This document shows positions 14,375-23,679 of a stretch of 64,000 nucleotides of DNA, piece by piece (within the stretch, counting starts at the first letter, position 1; each line of letters begins with the position of its first letter). The stretch is from Kineosporia rhizophila (lineage in GTDB: Bacteria > Actinomycetota > Actinomycetes > Actinomycetales > Kineosporiaceae). The DNA is taken from positions 62,001 through 126,000 of the forward strand of contig NZ_JAJSOH010000017.1 of assembly GCF_021277265.1 (NCBI RefSeq). Direction: 5' to 3'. Under the pieces are notes generated by a model, which had not been told where the DNA came from, did not search any database, and worked only from the letters and a program-made list of their open reading frames with translations. The translations under genes and the position numbers were made by a program.

Positions 14375-16111
14375 TCACGGCCGGGCACCGTCCAGATCCG
14401 CTACCAGCAGGGCCTCTTTGGGCATACCGGCGCCCAGGAAGGGGCCGACGGTGGCTGATCCCGAGGTCACCGCGGGCAGGTAACCGGGGTCCACCACGTA
14501 ACCCTCGAGGCCGGTGAGACGCCCGTTGCGCCAGAGCAGGCCGCGCCCGCTGGTGTCGCCGTCGATCCAGACGTAGCGGAAAGACGTGATCCGGTAGTCG
14601 TTCCCGAGGCCGAGCGGTTCCGGATCGATCACCGGCACCACGGCCAGGCGGTGACTGCGCACGGCGGCCGAGGTGATCCAGCCCTGGTTCGCCGGCCCGG
14701 CCGCCACCCCCTGGGTGAGAAGGGTTCTCAGCGACTGGGACGAGCCGCCCGTGTAGCGGGGGTCGAGCAGGTGTGGGCTCTCGAACAGACTGGTGGCGTC
14801 GACCTGGTAGCCGTTGGTGGACTCGACCCCGTTGCCGGTGTCGCCGATCAGCCGCCCTGGCCGCCCACCACCGGATTCGAGCAACCCGCGGCGCAGCGAC
14901 TCCGAGAACTGGCTCGGTGTGCCCAGGTTCAGGCAGTCGGTGGATCCGCTGAGGATCGAGCCGACGCACGCGAGGGTGCCCCCGACGAGCGTTCCCGAAT
15001 GGGGTCGCAGGTTCACCTGAGGCCCCGAACGGACGTTGTTCTCCAGCGCCGTCGCCAGGTCGCCGGTGTCCTGGCGAGCCAGTTGCACCACTGGTGCGCT
15101 GCTTTCGCAGGTTCCAGGGGTCGGTGGCGGGTCGGTGGCGGGTGGGGTGCCTGCATAAGTCAGATTGAGGACGTTTGTGGTGAAGGAGTCTCGATAGAGC
15201 CTTCCGGTCGCCCAGAGTTGGGCAGTGGAGCCGGCCTGACCTGGGGGAAGAGTGACGCGGAAGGTGCGCAGCCCGGTTCGCTCACTGGGCAGGGGTGTCG
15301 TGGTGCCGTCCGGCGTCTTCCAGCGGAACCGGACGTCGCTCGGCCACTGCCACAGGCTGTACACGGTCAGCCGGAAGGAGGTGGTCGCCCCGCTGACCGG
15401 AATGCCCTCACCACTGAGTGCGCGCAGCCGGACGGTACCCGCGGGGACATCGGTTGCGGAGTAACGCCCTGATGTCGATGGGGCAGTAGAAAGGGGAGTG
15501 ACAGGCGGGGTTTCCGGCTCCTGGACGCAGAACCGCCCGGAGGTGACCTCTTCCGGGGTGAGGGCGAAGGGCAGGATGCCGGAGCCGAGCGGGGTGCCGA
15601 TCCGGGCGGTGGCCGAGCGCTGGATGCTTGCCTTCTCGAAACCGAGGGCCCCGGCCAGGCCGAACTCCACGGTGGTGGGGGGAAGCAGCACCCGCAGCGC
15701 CTGGCTCGGGGTGGACAGGTCGCTCACCGCGTCGGCGAGCCCGACCCGGCCGTCGGTGTCGGAGTCGGTGAAGAAGGTGACCTCGCCGTTGCCGGGATCA
15801 CCGTCCGTCCACTGCTGCGGGTCGATACCGGTGCGGGAGCGGCAGAGTTCGCCGCTCTCCTCGCGATGGGTGCAGATCGCGGTGAGCGTGGTGGTCAGCT
15901 GGTCGATCGCGCCCTCGGGCTCGATGATCGTGGGCAGCCCCTTCGCCGCGGCCAGGGCCAGCCGGTCGGCCAGGGCCTGCAGGTCGTTCTGCCGCAGGTA
16001 GGCCCGGCCGAGATCGACCGCCAGGGCGGCCACCCCGAGCAAGAAGGTCGAGATCGCCAGCGTGGTCACGATCGCCACCACCCCGGCCTCGCTACGCGCC
16101 CCGTGTCTCAC
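14375..16111 (-). CDS. tadG: TadG-like pseudopilin with large extracellular region
   Basis: The GTG start at 16111 overlaps the tadE-like stop (GTGA), giving 578 aa. The N-terminus (RSEAGVVAIVTTLAISTFLLGVAALAVDLGRAYL) followed by QNDLQALADRLALAAAKGL is the standard Flp pilus-assembly TadE/G-like signature. It is an anchored protein with an A-A-rich segment after the helix. The remaining 500 residues are extracellular and contain an Ig-like stretch (VRLRALSGEGIPVSGATTSF) and a Pro/Thr-rich linker (PPATDPPPTPGTCES). No von Willebrand A motif is evident. It may be an adhesive tip or minor subunit of the pilus. Confidence 0.82.
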   Translation of the reverse strand: MRHGARSEAGVVAIVTTLAISTFLLGVAALAVDLGRAYLRQNDLQALADRLALAAAKGLPTIIEPEGAIDQLTTTLTAICTHREESGELCRSRTGIDPQQWTDGDPGNGEVTFFTDSDTDGRVGLADAVSDLSTPSQALRVLLPPTTVEFGLAGALGFEKASIQRSATARIGTPLGSGILPFALTPEEVTSGRFCVQEPETPPVTPLSTAPSTSGRYSATDVPAGTVRLRALSGEGIPVSGATTSFRLTVYSLWQWPSDVRFRWKTPDGTTTPLPSERTGLRTFRVTLPPGQAGSTAQLWATGRLYRDSFTTNVLNLTYAGTPPATDPPPTPGTCESSAPVVQLARQDTGDLATALENNVRSGPQVNLRPHSGTLVGGTLACVGSILSGSTDCLNLGTPSQFSESLRRGLLESGGGRPGRLIGDTGNGVESTNGYQVDATSLFESPHLLDPRYTGGSSQSLRTLLTQGVAAGPANQGWITSAAVRSHRLAVVPVIDPEPLGLGNDYRITSFRYVWIDGDTSGRGLLWRNGRLTGLEGYVVDPGYLPAVTSGSATVGPFLGAGMPKEALLVADLDGARP

Positions 16112-16653
16112 GACGGCTTCGCCGAGCCCAGGCAGCCGGTCAGGCCGGAGCCCAGCACGCTCTGCACCGAGGCGGTGGAGCTTCGGGTGATCGTGTCGGG
16201 GAAGGGGACCAGCGGGATACCGAGGTCGAAGGCCCGGTAGGTGGCGGTGATCCGGACCTGGCCGAGGATCCGCTGCGGGGTCTGGGTGACCCGCCCCTCG
16301 TGATCCAGCCATTCCAGCCGGGAGGTGGCGACATCGGCCGGGCTGAGCCCGTTCTCGGTGACCGCCGAGCCGAGCAGCCGGTCGAACGAGGCGCAGTCGC
16401 CGATCCCGGTGGCGGCGTCGCGGCCGGCCTGGTCGAGCGCCGCGCTGAACGACTGCAACTGGAACAGGCCGTAGCCGTACTGGATCACACCGCACAGGAA
16501 GAGCATGAGAAGGGGCAGCACCAGAGCGAACTCGACGGCGACGGCGCCCCGGTCCGGCGCCCGCGAGCAGGTGGGTACGGCGATCGGGGCAGCGGTGGCT
16601 CGCCGGACGAGCACCAGGCACCTCCTCGCTACGGTCAGCACCAGGTGACTCAC
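16108..16653 (-). CDS. tadE: TadE-like minor pseudopilin
   Basis: This 181-aa protein has the TadE signature DRGAVAVEFALVLPLLMLFLCGVIQYGYGLF, a pilin-like cleavage and helix region with Glu at +5, starting near residue 35. The segment LDQAGRDAATGIGDCASFDR follows and there is a compact C-terminal domain. TadE-type pseudopilins prime or stabilise Flp pili. The annotated start is GTG at 16653; a later GTG/ATG nearer the helix is possible because the first 30 residues are weakly conserved. It is the first gene of the minus-strand tad operon and is translationally coupled to the tadG-like gene. Confidence 0.82.
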   Translation of the reverse strand: MSHLVLTVARRCLVLVRRATAAPIAVPTCSRAPDRGAVAVEFALVLPLLMLFLCGVIQYGYGLFQLQSFSAALDQAGRDAATGIGDCASFDRLLGSAVTENGLSPADVATSRLEWLDHEGRVTQTPQRILGQVRITATYRAFDLGIPLVPFPDTITRSSTASVQSVLGSGLTGCLGSAKPS

Positions 16654-16791
16654 GCTCTGCAGCCCTCTGGTCCCGCACAGTCTGCATCATCTGGGGCGCA
16701 GTCAGGGCAGAATGCCGAGATCGGGGCGAAACCTGTCCTATTTATGGGGGACTGTCGGTGAAATCATCGACTGTGACTGGGGGTTTCCCCA

Positions 16792-18312
16792 TCAGACAGG
16801 CGTCGAGACGGTGCTCAGGGCCCGCGCTCGCAGGGCCGGGTCCTCGTCCCACTCGCGCAGTGCACGGTAGATGCGGCGCAGGCCGAGTGCCGTGACGGCG
16901 ACGGTGAGGGCGGCGCCGGCCGGGGCCATGCCAGGTTCGGCGCACAACGAGAAGAACACTGCGACAACGGTGGTGCGTACGGCCAAGGAGGCGGCGTACC
17001 TGGCCATGGCCAGCGGTGGGGCGGGCTGGTCACGAGTCTCGCGCAACCCGGCCGGGTAGGGGTTGCGCACCGACCAGAGGGTGCACAGCCCGGTCACCTG
17101 GGCGGTGGTCGCGACCACCGCCCCGATCACGGCCACCACCGCGGCCACGCCCGGCGGGCCGGGCGCCCGGGCGGCGCCGAGCACGGCCACCAGCCCGGCC
17201 GCGACCAGACAGACCTCGGCGATCACGAGGATCCGGGCCAGCAGCATGATTCTCGGCGGGCAGGGCAGGCTTTCCCGCCAGAGGGCGCCCGGCCCGTCGA
17301 GCGCCAGAGCGTTGACCCCGAAGAGCAGGCCGGCGCCGGAGGCGGCGAGGCTGGGCAGGAGCACGAGCATCGGCCAGTCCAGCCCGGCGGCGACGGCGGC
17401 CAGTGCCGGGGCGGCGGTCAGCGCGATCATGCCCCGGCGTAGCGGGGGCGAACGCCAGACGCCGGCGCGGTCGAGTCGCAGGGCGGCGCCGAGCGAGGTG
17501 CGGGCCGCCGGCCGGGGGCGCACGGTGCGGCTCTCCAGACGCGTGCGGTCGCGCTCCGGGGCGAGCATTACGGCCTCGCAGCAGCGCCGCCCCAGCACGA
17601 GCCCGGTCATCGTGACGGCGGCCAGGAAGAGCAGGAGCTGAACGCCTGCGACGAGGTCTCCGGAACCGGCCTGTACCGCCCGGACCAGCAGGTGCCGGGT
17701 GGGGGCGGCGTCGAGCACGTCGGCCATCCGCCCGGTGAGCAGCAGGGCCGCCAGCGCCGCGATCGCCGCCGCGAAGACCGCGCGGACCAGCATCGTGCCG
17801 CCTCGCGTGGTGCGGGCCAGCTCGACCAGCCAGCCCGCCGCCTGAGCCACCACCGTGACGGTGAGAACCCAGGCCAGGCCGGCCAGCAGTACAGCTGCAG
17901 CCGGCCCGGGGGCGGCGCCGAAGCCCCAGGCCGAGACCGCGACCAGGGTCAGGGTGGGCAGCATCCAGGCCACGTTCAGCGGGGCCAGCAGCAGGGCGCC
18001 CAAGTGCTCGGCCCCCGGGCTGACCGGGAAGGCGACCGTCTGAGCGCGCGGCAGCAGGGTGCGCGGCCCGTTGCCGGCGGTGGCCAGGACGGTGGCCACC
18101 GCGAAACCCAGCCAGGCGCTGGGCAGCAGGAGCGCCGCGTCCTGACGTCCCCCGGCAGGCAACCACAGACCAATGGCGACCGCGACGGCCACGGCGAGTG
18201 GAAGCGTCCCTAATCCCGCTCTTGTGCGCCAACGCGCACCGGCCGGCACCGCCCCGAGACGAAAGGCGACCAGGGCGCGAACCTCGGCCGCCGCTGCGGG
18301 AAATCCGGTCAC
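16792..18312 (-). CDS. ABC transporter permease, multi-spanning
   Basis: This 506-aa, strongly hydrophobic protein has roughly 10-12 predicted membrane helices, for example LPLAVAVAVAIGLWLPAG and MIALTAAPALAAVAAGL. It has no recognisable enzymatic motif. It starts inside the 3' end of the ATPase gene (4-nt overlap), so the two form an ABC exporter of the ABC-2/ABC-type drug or polymer export class. The substrate is unknown. The C-terminal cytosolic tail is Arg-rich. Confidence 0.78.
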   Translation of the reverse strand: MTGFPAAAAEVRALVAFRLGAVPAGARWRTRAGLGTLPLAVAVAVAIGLWLPAGGRQDAALLLPSAWLGFAVATVLATAGNGPRTLLPRAQTVAFPVSPGAEHLGALLLAPLNVAWMLPTLTLVAVSAWGFGAAPGPAAAVLLAGLAWVLTVTVVAQAAGWLVELARTTRGGTMLVRAVFAAAIAALAALLLTGRMADVLDAAPTRHLLVRAVQAGSGDLVAGVQLLLFLAAVTMTGLVLGRRCCEAVMLAPERDRTRLESRTVRPRPAARTSLGAALRLDRAGVWRSPPLRRGMIALTAAPALAAVAAGLDWPMLVLLPSLAASGAGLLFGVNALALDGPGALWRESLPCPPRIMLLARILVIAEVCLVAAGLVAVLGAARAPGPPGVAAVVAVIGAVVATTAQVTGLCTLWSVRNPYPAGLRETRDQPAPPLAMARYAASLAVRTTVVAVFFSLCAEPGMAPAGAALTVAVTALGLRRIYRALREWDEDPALRARALSTVSTPV

Positions 18313-19019
18313 GACAACAGGGCCTTGTACCGCCGGGCACCTTCCGGCCCCGACAGGTCGGCGATGAGGCCGGAAGCGACCGACCGCCCACCGCGCAGCA
18401 CCACTGCGTCGGTGCAGACCCGCCCGGCCAGGTCGAGCAGATGCGTGGAGACCAGCACCGCACTACCGGCCGCGCGCAGTTCCTCGATCAGATCGACGGT
18501 CGCATCCACCCCCAGGGGGTCGACCCCGTCGAACGGCTCGTCGAGCAGAAGCACCGCAGGGGAGTGCAGCGCGGCCAGCACCACGGAGAGCCGCCGGCCC
18601 ATGCCGTGGGAGAAACCCGCGGTGATCCGGTGCGACTGGGCCGCCAGGTCGAAACGCTCCAGAAGATCGCGGGCCCGCGACTCCCAGCCCTGTAGGCCGC
18701 GCAGCCGGGCGGAGAGTTGCAGGTGCTCCCAGGGACTGGCGCGGGGCACCAGCCCACCCACGTCTGGGCAGTAGCCGGTGACCCGGCGGGCGGCCAGCGG
18801 ATCGGTACGTACGTCGATCCCTCCCACCCGGACCTCGCCCGCGGTGGCCGGCAGCACCCCGGCCAGGACCCGCATCGCGGTGGACTTGCCTGCGCCGTTG
18901 CGCCCGACCAGAGCCAGCGCCTGCCCGGGGCGGACGGTCAGGTCGAGCCCGGCGACCGCGGTCACCGGCCCGAAGCCGACCACCAGATCCCGGGCGCGGA
19001 CTGAGATGTCCCCGTTCAC
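18309..19019 (-). CDS. ABC transporter ATP-binding protein
   Basis: This is a 236-aa nucleotide-binding domain with Walker A LVGRNGAGKSTAMR (about residues 34-47) and Q-loop region VTGYCPDVGGLVP. A signature region in the divergent form TAGFSHGMGRRLSVVLA is followed by Walker B VLLLDEPFDGVDP and switch His LVSTH. The sequence RRLSVVLAALHSPAVLLLDEPFDGVDPLGV is typical of CcmA-type exporters. The signature motif is FSHGM rather than LSGGQ, common in this subfamily. The start is GTG at 19019. It is coupled to the permease gene. Confidence 0.88.
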   Translation of the reverse strand: MNGDISVRARDLVVGFGPVTAVAGLDLTVRPGQALALVGRNGAGKSTAMRVLAGVLPATAGEVRVGGIDVRTDPLAARRVTGYCPDVGGLVPRASPWEHLQLSARLRGLQGWESRARDLLERFDLAAQSHRITAGFSHGMGRRLSVVLAALHSPAVLLLDEPFDGVDPLGVDATVDLIEELRAAGSAVLVSTHLLDLAGRVCTDAVVLRGGRSVASGLIADLSGPEGARRYKALLS

Positions 19020-19094
19020 CTCTCCAGTCTGACCAAGGCCGTCCCCGGTGCGGGGGACGACGGGCGAATCTCACCCCACGGTGAGAAGGGCCGC

Positions 19095-20879
19095 TCAGCC
19101 GTACAGCTTCTCCACGTCGTCCGCGAAGTCCTTCAGGATGACCGAGCGCTTCAGGCTCTGCTTGGGCGTCAGATGCCCCGACTGCTCGGTGAAGTCGGTG
19201 CTCAGCACCCGGAACCGGCGCACCGACTCGGCCCGGCTGACCAGTGTGTTCGCCTTGTCCACGGCGGTCTGCAGCTCGGCCAGCACGTCCGGGTCGGCGG
19301 CCGCCGCACTCACGTCCAGGGCCGGCTTGCCCCGGTTGGCCAGCCAGGTCGGCAGCATCTCGGCGTCCAGCGTGATCAGCGCGGCCACGTAGGGCTTCTG
19401 GTCGCCCACCACGATGCACTGCGAGATCAGCGGGTGACCGCGCATCCCGTCCTCCAGCACCGTCGGGATCACGTTCTTGCCGTTGGCGGTGACCAGGATC
19501 TCCTTCTTGCGCCCGGTGATCGACAGGAAGCCGTCCTCGTCGAGCGAGCCCAGGTCGCCGGTGGCGAACCAGCCGTCGTGCAGGGCCTCGGCGGTGGCCT
19601 GGGAGTTGTTGGCGTAACCGCGCATCACACCGATGCCGTACGCCTCGATCTCGCCGTCGTCGCCGATCCGTACACCCATGCCCTGCAACGGCCGCCCGAC
19701 CGTGCCGATCCGGTTGACCGCGAGGGTGTTGCAGCTGACCGGAGCGGTGGTCTCGGTCAGGCCCCAGCCCTCCAGCACCGGCAGGCCGACACCGCGGAAG
19801 AAGTGGCTCAGATCCTTGCCGAGCGGGGCGCCGCCGGAGACCGAGGCCTTCAGGCGGCCACCGGTGGCCGTACGCAGCTTGGCGTAGACCAGCTTGTCGA
19901 ACAGGCCGTGCTGCAGGCGCAGACCCAGCCCTGGGCCGCCGGCGTCGAGCGACTGGCTGTACCGGATCGCCACCTGGGCGGCCCAGGCGAAGATCTTGCC
20001 CCGCCCGCCGGCCATCGCCTTGGCCTCGGCCCCGTTGTAGATCTTCTCGAACACCCGGGGCACGGCCAGCAGGAAGGTGGGCTTGAAACCGTCCAGGTCG
20101 GCCAGGAGGTTCGCGGTGGTCGGGGTGTGCCCCAGGACCGAGCCGTTGACGATGCACAGCGCCTGGATGTAGCGGGCGAACACGTGCGCCAGGGGAAGGA
20201 ACAGCAGGGTGCTGGCCTGGTCGTTGACCAGGTCGCCGAAGCCCACCCCGGCCGCCCGGGCGCCGCCCACGAAGTTGCCGTGGGTGAGCTCGCAGCCCTT
20301 GGGCCGGCCGGTGGTGCCGGAGGTGTAGATCAGCGTGGCCACGGTGTCGAGCGTGGCGATCGCCCGGCGCTCGTGGATCACCTCGTCGCCGACCTCGGAG
20401 CCCAGTTCGCCGAGCGTCGCGATCGCGCCGTCGTCGATGGTCAGGACCTCGCGCAGACCGCTCACCTCGCCCCGGACCTGCCCGACCGTCTCGCGGTGGG
20501 CGGCGGTCTCGACCACGATCGCGACCGCGCCGGAGTCGGCCAGGATCCAGCGCACCTGCTCGGCCGAGGAGGTCTCGTAGACCGGGACCGAGATCCCGCC
20601 GGCGAACCAGATCGCCACGTCCAGCAGCGTCCACTCGTAGCGGGTGCGGGCCATCAGGGCCACCCGGTCACCGGGCTGCACCCCGAGGGCGACCAGGCCC
20701 TTGGCGCAGCTCACGACCTCACCGAGGAACTCGGCGGCGGTGACGTCCTGCCAGCCGGCCGCTACCGGCCGGCGGAACGAGACGTGGTGGGGCCGTTTCT
20801 CCGCATTTCCCACCACGATGTCGCAGAGGCTCTCCTCGGCGTCGAGGGGAAAAGACCTGGGGACGATGATCTCGCGCAC
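19095..20879 (-). CDS. fadD15: Long-chain acyl-CoA synthetase, FadD15-like (AMP-binding)
   Basis: This 594-aa ANL-superfamily enzyme activates fatty acids to acyl-CoA through an acyl-adenylate. Motifs are the P-loop TLIYTSGTTGRPKG (about residues 182-195), the linker SGGAPLGKDL, GWGLTETTAPVSCN (A5), GWFATGDLG (A7) and GRKKEILVTANGKNV (A8 hinge and A10 Lys region). The length fits the FadD15 type. Its position next to the SRPBCC and ArsA-like genes matches Rv2187-Rv2184c of M. tuberculosis, from memory. The GTG at 20879 lies 6 nt after a TAGGCT box, so the mRNA is probably leaderless. Confidence 0.92.
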   Translation of the reverse strand: MREIIVPRSFPLDAEESLCDIVVGNAEKRPHHVSFRRPVAAGWQDVTAAEFLGEVVSCAKGLVALGVQPGDRVALMARTRYEWTLLDVAIWFAGGISVPVYETSSAEQVRWILADSGAVAIVVETAAHRETVGQVRGEVSGLREVLTIDDGAIATLGELGSEVGDEVIHERRAIATLDTVATLIYTSGTTGRPKGCELTHGNFVGGARAAGVGFGDLVNDQASTLLFLPLAHVFARYIQALCIVNGSVLGHTPTTANLLADLDGFKPTFLLAVPRVFEKIYNGAEAKAMAGGRGKIFAWAAQVAIRYSQSLDAGGPGLGLRLQHGLFDKLVYAKLRTATGGRLKASVSGGAPLGKDLSHFFRGVGLPVLEGWGLTETTAPVSCNTLAVNRIGTVGRPLQGMGVRIGDDGEIEAYGIGVMRGYANNSQATAEALHDGWFATGDLGSLDEDGFLSITGRKKEILVTANGKNVIPTVLEDGMRGHPLISQCIVVGDQKPYVAALITLDAEMLPTWLANRGKPALDVSAAAADPDVLAELQTAVDKANTLVSRAESVRRFRVLSTDFTEQSGHLTPKQSLKRSVILKDFADDVEKLYG

Positions 20880-20885
20880 TCGCTG

Positions 20886-20891
20886 AGCCTA
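20886..20891 (-). promoter_or_regulatory. Putative -10 box of a leaderless fadD15 transcript
   Basis: TAGGCT on the minus strand ends 6 nt before the GTG start of fadD15 and no ribosome site is present. The same layout recurs at four other genes in the window. Confidence 0.45.
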
Positions 20892-21085
20892 TGCCGCCGA
20901 ACCGGGTAATTCCGAGTGATGGATCACGCTCCTGACGACCGGACGGCGCAAATCCGATGAAAAACCCGAGAAATCCGCGAAAGCTGCGGTCGGCCTCGAC
21001 CAGCGGGGGCAGTTTCTGTCACCCGGACGGCCGATAGTTCACCCGAGCGGCTCAGGAACGGCGTCCGGCGGCCGACAGATGCGCG

Positions 21086-21481
21086 GTGACCGGCTCACCC
21101 TCGTCGTCCAGCCCGCCGTCGACCGGTGATTCCCGGCGGTGCCGGGAGTGCGGCGCGCGACTGAAGCCGGGGGACGAGTGGTGCTCCCTCTGTTTCACCC
21201 CCACCTCCGAGCCCGAACCTGAGCCCGAGCCGGTGGTCGCGGTGCCCGCCCCGAGGAAGGGCCGGCACCTGCGGGGGCCGGAGGACGAGGCCCGGGCCGG
21301 GGAGTTGCTCGCCGGGCTGGCGGCGCATGAGTCGGCCGCCAGTTCGTCGTTCACCGTGCTCAAGGCGCACCTCGCACTGGGGCAGCTGCCCGGGGGCAAG
21401 TACGCGGTGGCGTTCGGCGGGGGAGTGCTGCTGCTGGTGGTCCTGATGGTCGGCCTGACCCTGCTCGGCCTGCTGGTCTGA
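21086..21481 (+). CDS. Small zinc-ribbon protein with C-terminal membrane anchor
   Basis: This 131-aa protein has an N-terminal four-cysteine zinc ribbon (CRECGARLKPGDEWCSLC, about residues 19-36), an acidic EPEPEPEP linker, a basic stretch and a C-terminal membrane helix (VAFGGGVLLLVVLMVGLTLLGLLV). It is likely tail-anchored with the ribbon in the cytosol. The function is unknown. It sits between fadD15 and the SRPBCC gene, where M. tuberculosis has the small membrane gene Rv2186c (from memory). The start is GTG at 21086 with no clear ribosome site. Confidence 0.75.
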   Translation: MTGSPSSSSPPSTGDSRRCRECGARLKPGDEWCSLCFTPTSEPEPEPEPVVAVPAPRKGRHLRGPEDEARAGELLAGLAAHESAASSSFTVLKAHLALGQLPGGKYAVAFGGGVLLLVVLMVGLTLLGLLV

Positions 21482-21580
21482 ATCTGGTCCGAGGTCTGCC
21501 CGGACACGGCGTCTGGTGCCGCGGGGAGTTGGCGGTAACGTTCGCCGGGCAGCCCCCGTCAGAGCCAGAGAGAGGCCCGC

Positions 21581-22024
21581 ATGGCCGACCAGACCGAGTC
21601 GAGCGTCGTGATCGACTCCGCGCCGGGGAACGTCCTCGCGGTGATCGCCGACTTCGAGCGCTACCCGCAGTGGGCCGGCGCCGTCAAAGAGGTCGAGATC
21701 CTCGACCGGCAGGCGGACGGACGGGCGGCCCGGGTGCGGTTCACCCTCGACGCCGGTGCCGTACGCGACACCTACTCGCTGGACTACAGCTGGGACTTCG
21801 ACGCGGACGGGGTCGGCGAGCTCTCCTGGAAGCTGGACGAGTCCGGGGTGATGCGGGCGATGGACGGCAGCTACCGGCTGACTCCCAGCGGCCCGGGCAC
21901 CAAGGTCACCTACACGCTGGCCATCGATCTGCGCATCCCGATGCTGGGCATGCTGCGGCGCAAGGCCGAGAAGGCGATCGTCGACACCGCCCTCACCGAG
22001 CTGAAGAAGCACGTGGAGTCCTGA
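21581..22024 (+). CDS. SRPBCC-family protein (polyketide cyclase/dehydrase fold), TB16.3-like
   Basis: This 147-aa START-like fold protein has the typical opening SSVVIDSAPGNVLAVIADFERYPQWAGAVKEVEIL, a central RFTLDAGAVRDTYSLDYSW strand region and a C-terminal amphipathic helix (RRKAEKAIVDTALTELKKHVES). Such proteins bind hydrophobic ligands. It has an AGAGAGG ribosome site. The next gene, an ArsA-type ATPase, begins 4 nt after its stop, and the pair is conserved in actinobacteria (Rv2185c-Rv2184c, from memory), implying joint function. Confidence 0.88.
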   Translation: MADQTESSVVIDSAPGNVLAVIADFERYPQWAGAVKEVEILDRQADGRAARVRFTLDAGAVRDTYSLDYSWDFDADGVGELSWKLDESGVMRAMDGSYRLTPSGPGTKVTYTLAIDLRIPMLGMLRRKAEKAIVDTALTELKKHVES

Positions 22025-22028
22025 GCCG

Positions 22029-23231
22029 GTGCGCCTGCTGGTGATCACCGGTCCGGGTGGGGTGGGCAAGACCACCGTCGCCGCCGCGACCGGTGTCCAG
22101 GCGGCGCAGCTCGGGTCGAAAGTACTGGTGGCGTCGCTGGATCCGGCGCAGTCGCTGGCCGACGGTCTGGATGCAGCTCTGGGGCCGGAGCCGGTCGAGG
22201 TGGCCGCCGGACTGTGGGCCGTGCAGGTCGACGCGCCGGCCACGGCCGCCCGGATCTGGGCCCCGGTGCAGGAGATCGCCCAGGACGCGCTGGAGGAGCT
22301 GGGGGTCGACCCGGTGTCGGCCGAGGACCTGGCCGGGCTGCCCGGGCTGGACGAGCTGTTCGCCCTGCTCGCCGTGGCCGAGCAGGTGCGGTCGGGACGG
22401 TGGGACCTGGTGGTGCTCGACTGCCCGCCCTCGGTGCCGGCCTTCCGGCTGCTCTCGGCGCCGCAGGCGCTGGGCCGGTTGCTGCAGCGGTTGCTGCCGA
22501 TCGAGCGCCGGATCGGGCGACTCCTGGATCCCGGGCGCACCGGCGACCCGCTCGTTGAGGCGGTGGACCGGCTGGCCGGGGAGCTCACTTCGGTGGGGGC
22601 CGTGCTGAGCGCCGACAGTACGTCGGTGCGTCTGGTGCTCACGCCGGAGGCGGGGGTGGTGGCCGGGTGCCGACGGCTGTTCACCGCCCTGAGCATGGCC
22701 GGTTTCGCAGTGGACGCTGTGGTCGCCAACCGGGTTCTCCCAACTTTCGGGCCCCAATTGAAGACGTCTGTGAGCGAGTCGGCACCGACGTCCACCATTG
22801 GTTGGATGGGCGAACGGGTACGCCGGCAGGAAACCGTGCTGAACGACCTTGCTGAGTCTTTCGGGTCTGTGCCGGTGGTGAGGATCGAGCACGCGGCGCA
22901 GGAGCCACGGGGGCTGGGTCAGCTCTCTGCCCTGGGGGCGGAGTTGTCTCCGGTGCTCGACGAGCCGCTGCCCCCGATGCCGCGCTTCGAGATAGACCGC
23001 AGCGAGAGCGGCTTCACGCTTCGGCTGCCCATGCCCCTGGCCCGCCGCGAGGAGCTGGACCTGGGGCGGAGGGGGGACGAGCTGGTGATCGCCGTGGACG
23101 GTTACCGCAGTGTGCTGGCGTTGCCCAGTGTGCTGCGGCGGTGTCAGGTGCAGGGAGCCCGACTGCGAGAAGGAGTGCTTTCCGTGGAGTTCGTGCCGGA
23201 CCCCGACGAGTTTCCCTCCCGGTGGCTGTGA
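22029..23231 (+). CDS. ArsA/GET3-family ATPase
   Basis: This 400-aa ATPase has the deviant P-loop TGPGGVGKTTVAAATG (G8-T16), switch region ASLDPAQSLADGLDAAL and LVVLDCPPSVPAFRLLSAP. The core is a single ArsA-type domain with a C-terminal beta-rich module (SGFTLRLPMPLARREELDLGRRGDELVIAVDGYRSVLALP) resembling the alpha-crystallin-like ArsA HSP20 domain. No arsenic genes are nearby, so arsenite pumping is unlikely. A client-targeting or chaperone-like role is inferred. The start is GTG 4 nt after the SRPBCC stop. The stop is shared with the next start (TGATG). Confidence 0.88.
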   Translation: MRLLVITGPGGVGKTTVAAATGVQAAQLGSKVLVASLDPAQSLADGLDAALGPEPVEVAAGLWAVQVDAPATAARIWAPVQEIAQDALEELGVDPVSAEDLAGLPGLDELFALLAVAEQVRSGRWDLVVLDCPPSVPAFRLLSAPQALGRLLQRLLPIERRIGRLLDPGRTGDPLVEAVDRLAGELTSVGAVLSADSTSVRLVLTPEAGVVAGCRRLFTALSMAGFAVDAVVANRVLPTFGPQLKTSVSESAPTSTIGWMGERVRRQETVLNDLAESFGSVPVVRIEHAAQEPRGLGQLSALGAELSPVLDEPLPPMPRFEIDRSESGFTLRLPMPLARREELDLGRRGDELVIAVDGYRSVLALPSVLRRCQVQGARLREGVLSVEFVPDPDEFPSRWL

Positions 23232-23590
23232 TGGAGCACCGTCACCTGGATGCTGAGGCGCTGGCCGCGGCGCTCCCGGGGGAGTGGGCCGACGACGCAC
23301 GCCTGGCCCTGACCGCACTGCAGGACGCGCTCACCCCCGAAACCGAAGAGACACCCTGCCCCGTGTGCGCGGGGGTCACAGCAATCTGCGACCACGGCCC
23401 GGTCCTGCTCGACCGCCTGGCCGAACTCGCGACCGGGCTGGCGCGGACGATACGGGAATTCACTCCGGAGAACGCGCCGGACAATGCGGGTGAAACGGGC
23501 ACTCCGGCCTCCCGCGACTGCGTCCGGGGTACCGCGCCGACCCACCGCCCCCCGCCGCCCACTACCGTTCCGATCAACGTCTCGGACTGA
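23231..23590 (+). CDS. Small hypothetical protein with Cys/His cluster, coupled to the ArsA-type ATPase
   Basis: This 119-aa protein starts at the ATG that shares a base with the ATPase stop. Its middle carries CPVCAGVTAICDHGPVL, a C-x2-C...C-x-H arrangement that could bind a metal. It is otherwise helical at the N-terminus (EALAAALPGEWADDARLALTALQDALT) and Thr/Pro-rich at the end. It corresponds in position to Rv2183c, from memory. The function is unknown; the tight coupling suggests it works with the ATPase. Confidence 0.7.
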   Translation: MEHRHLDAEALAAALPGEWADDARLALTALQDALTPETEETPCPVCAGVTAICDHGPVLLDRLAELATGLARTIREFTPENAPDNAGETGTPASRDCVRGTAPTHRPPPPTTVPINVSD

Positions 23591-23679
23591 GCGCCCCGGC
23601 ACCTGCGGGGAAGGCCTCTTCCGGACAGCACTGACGACTGTCCCGGACAGGGACTCGAACGGGTAAGGGGATCCTCGGA

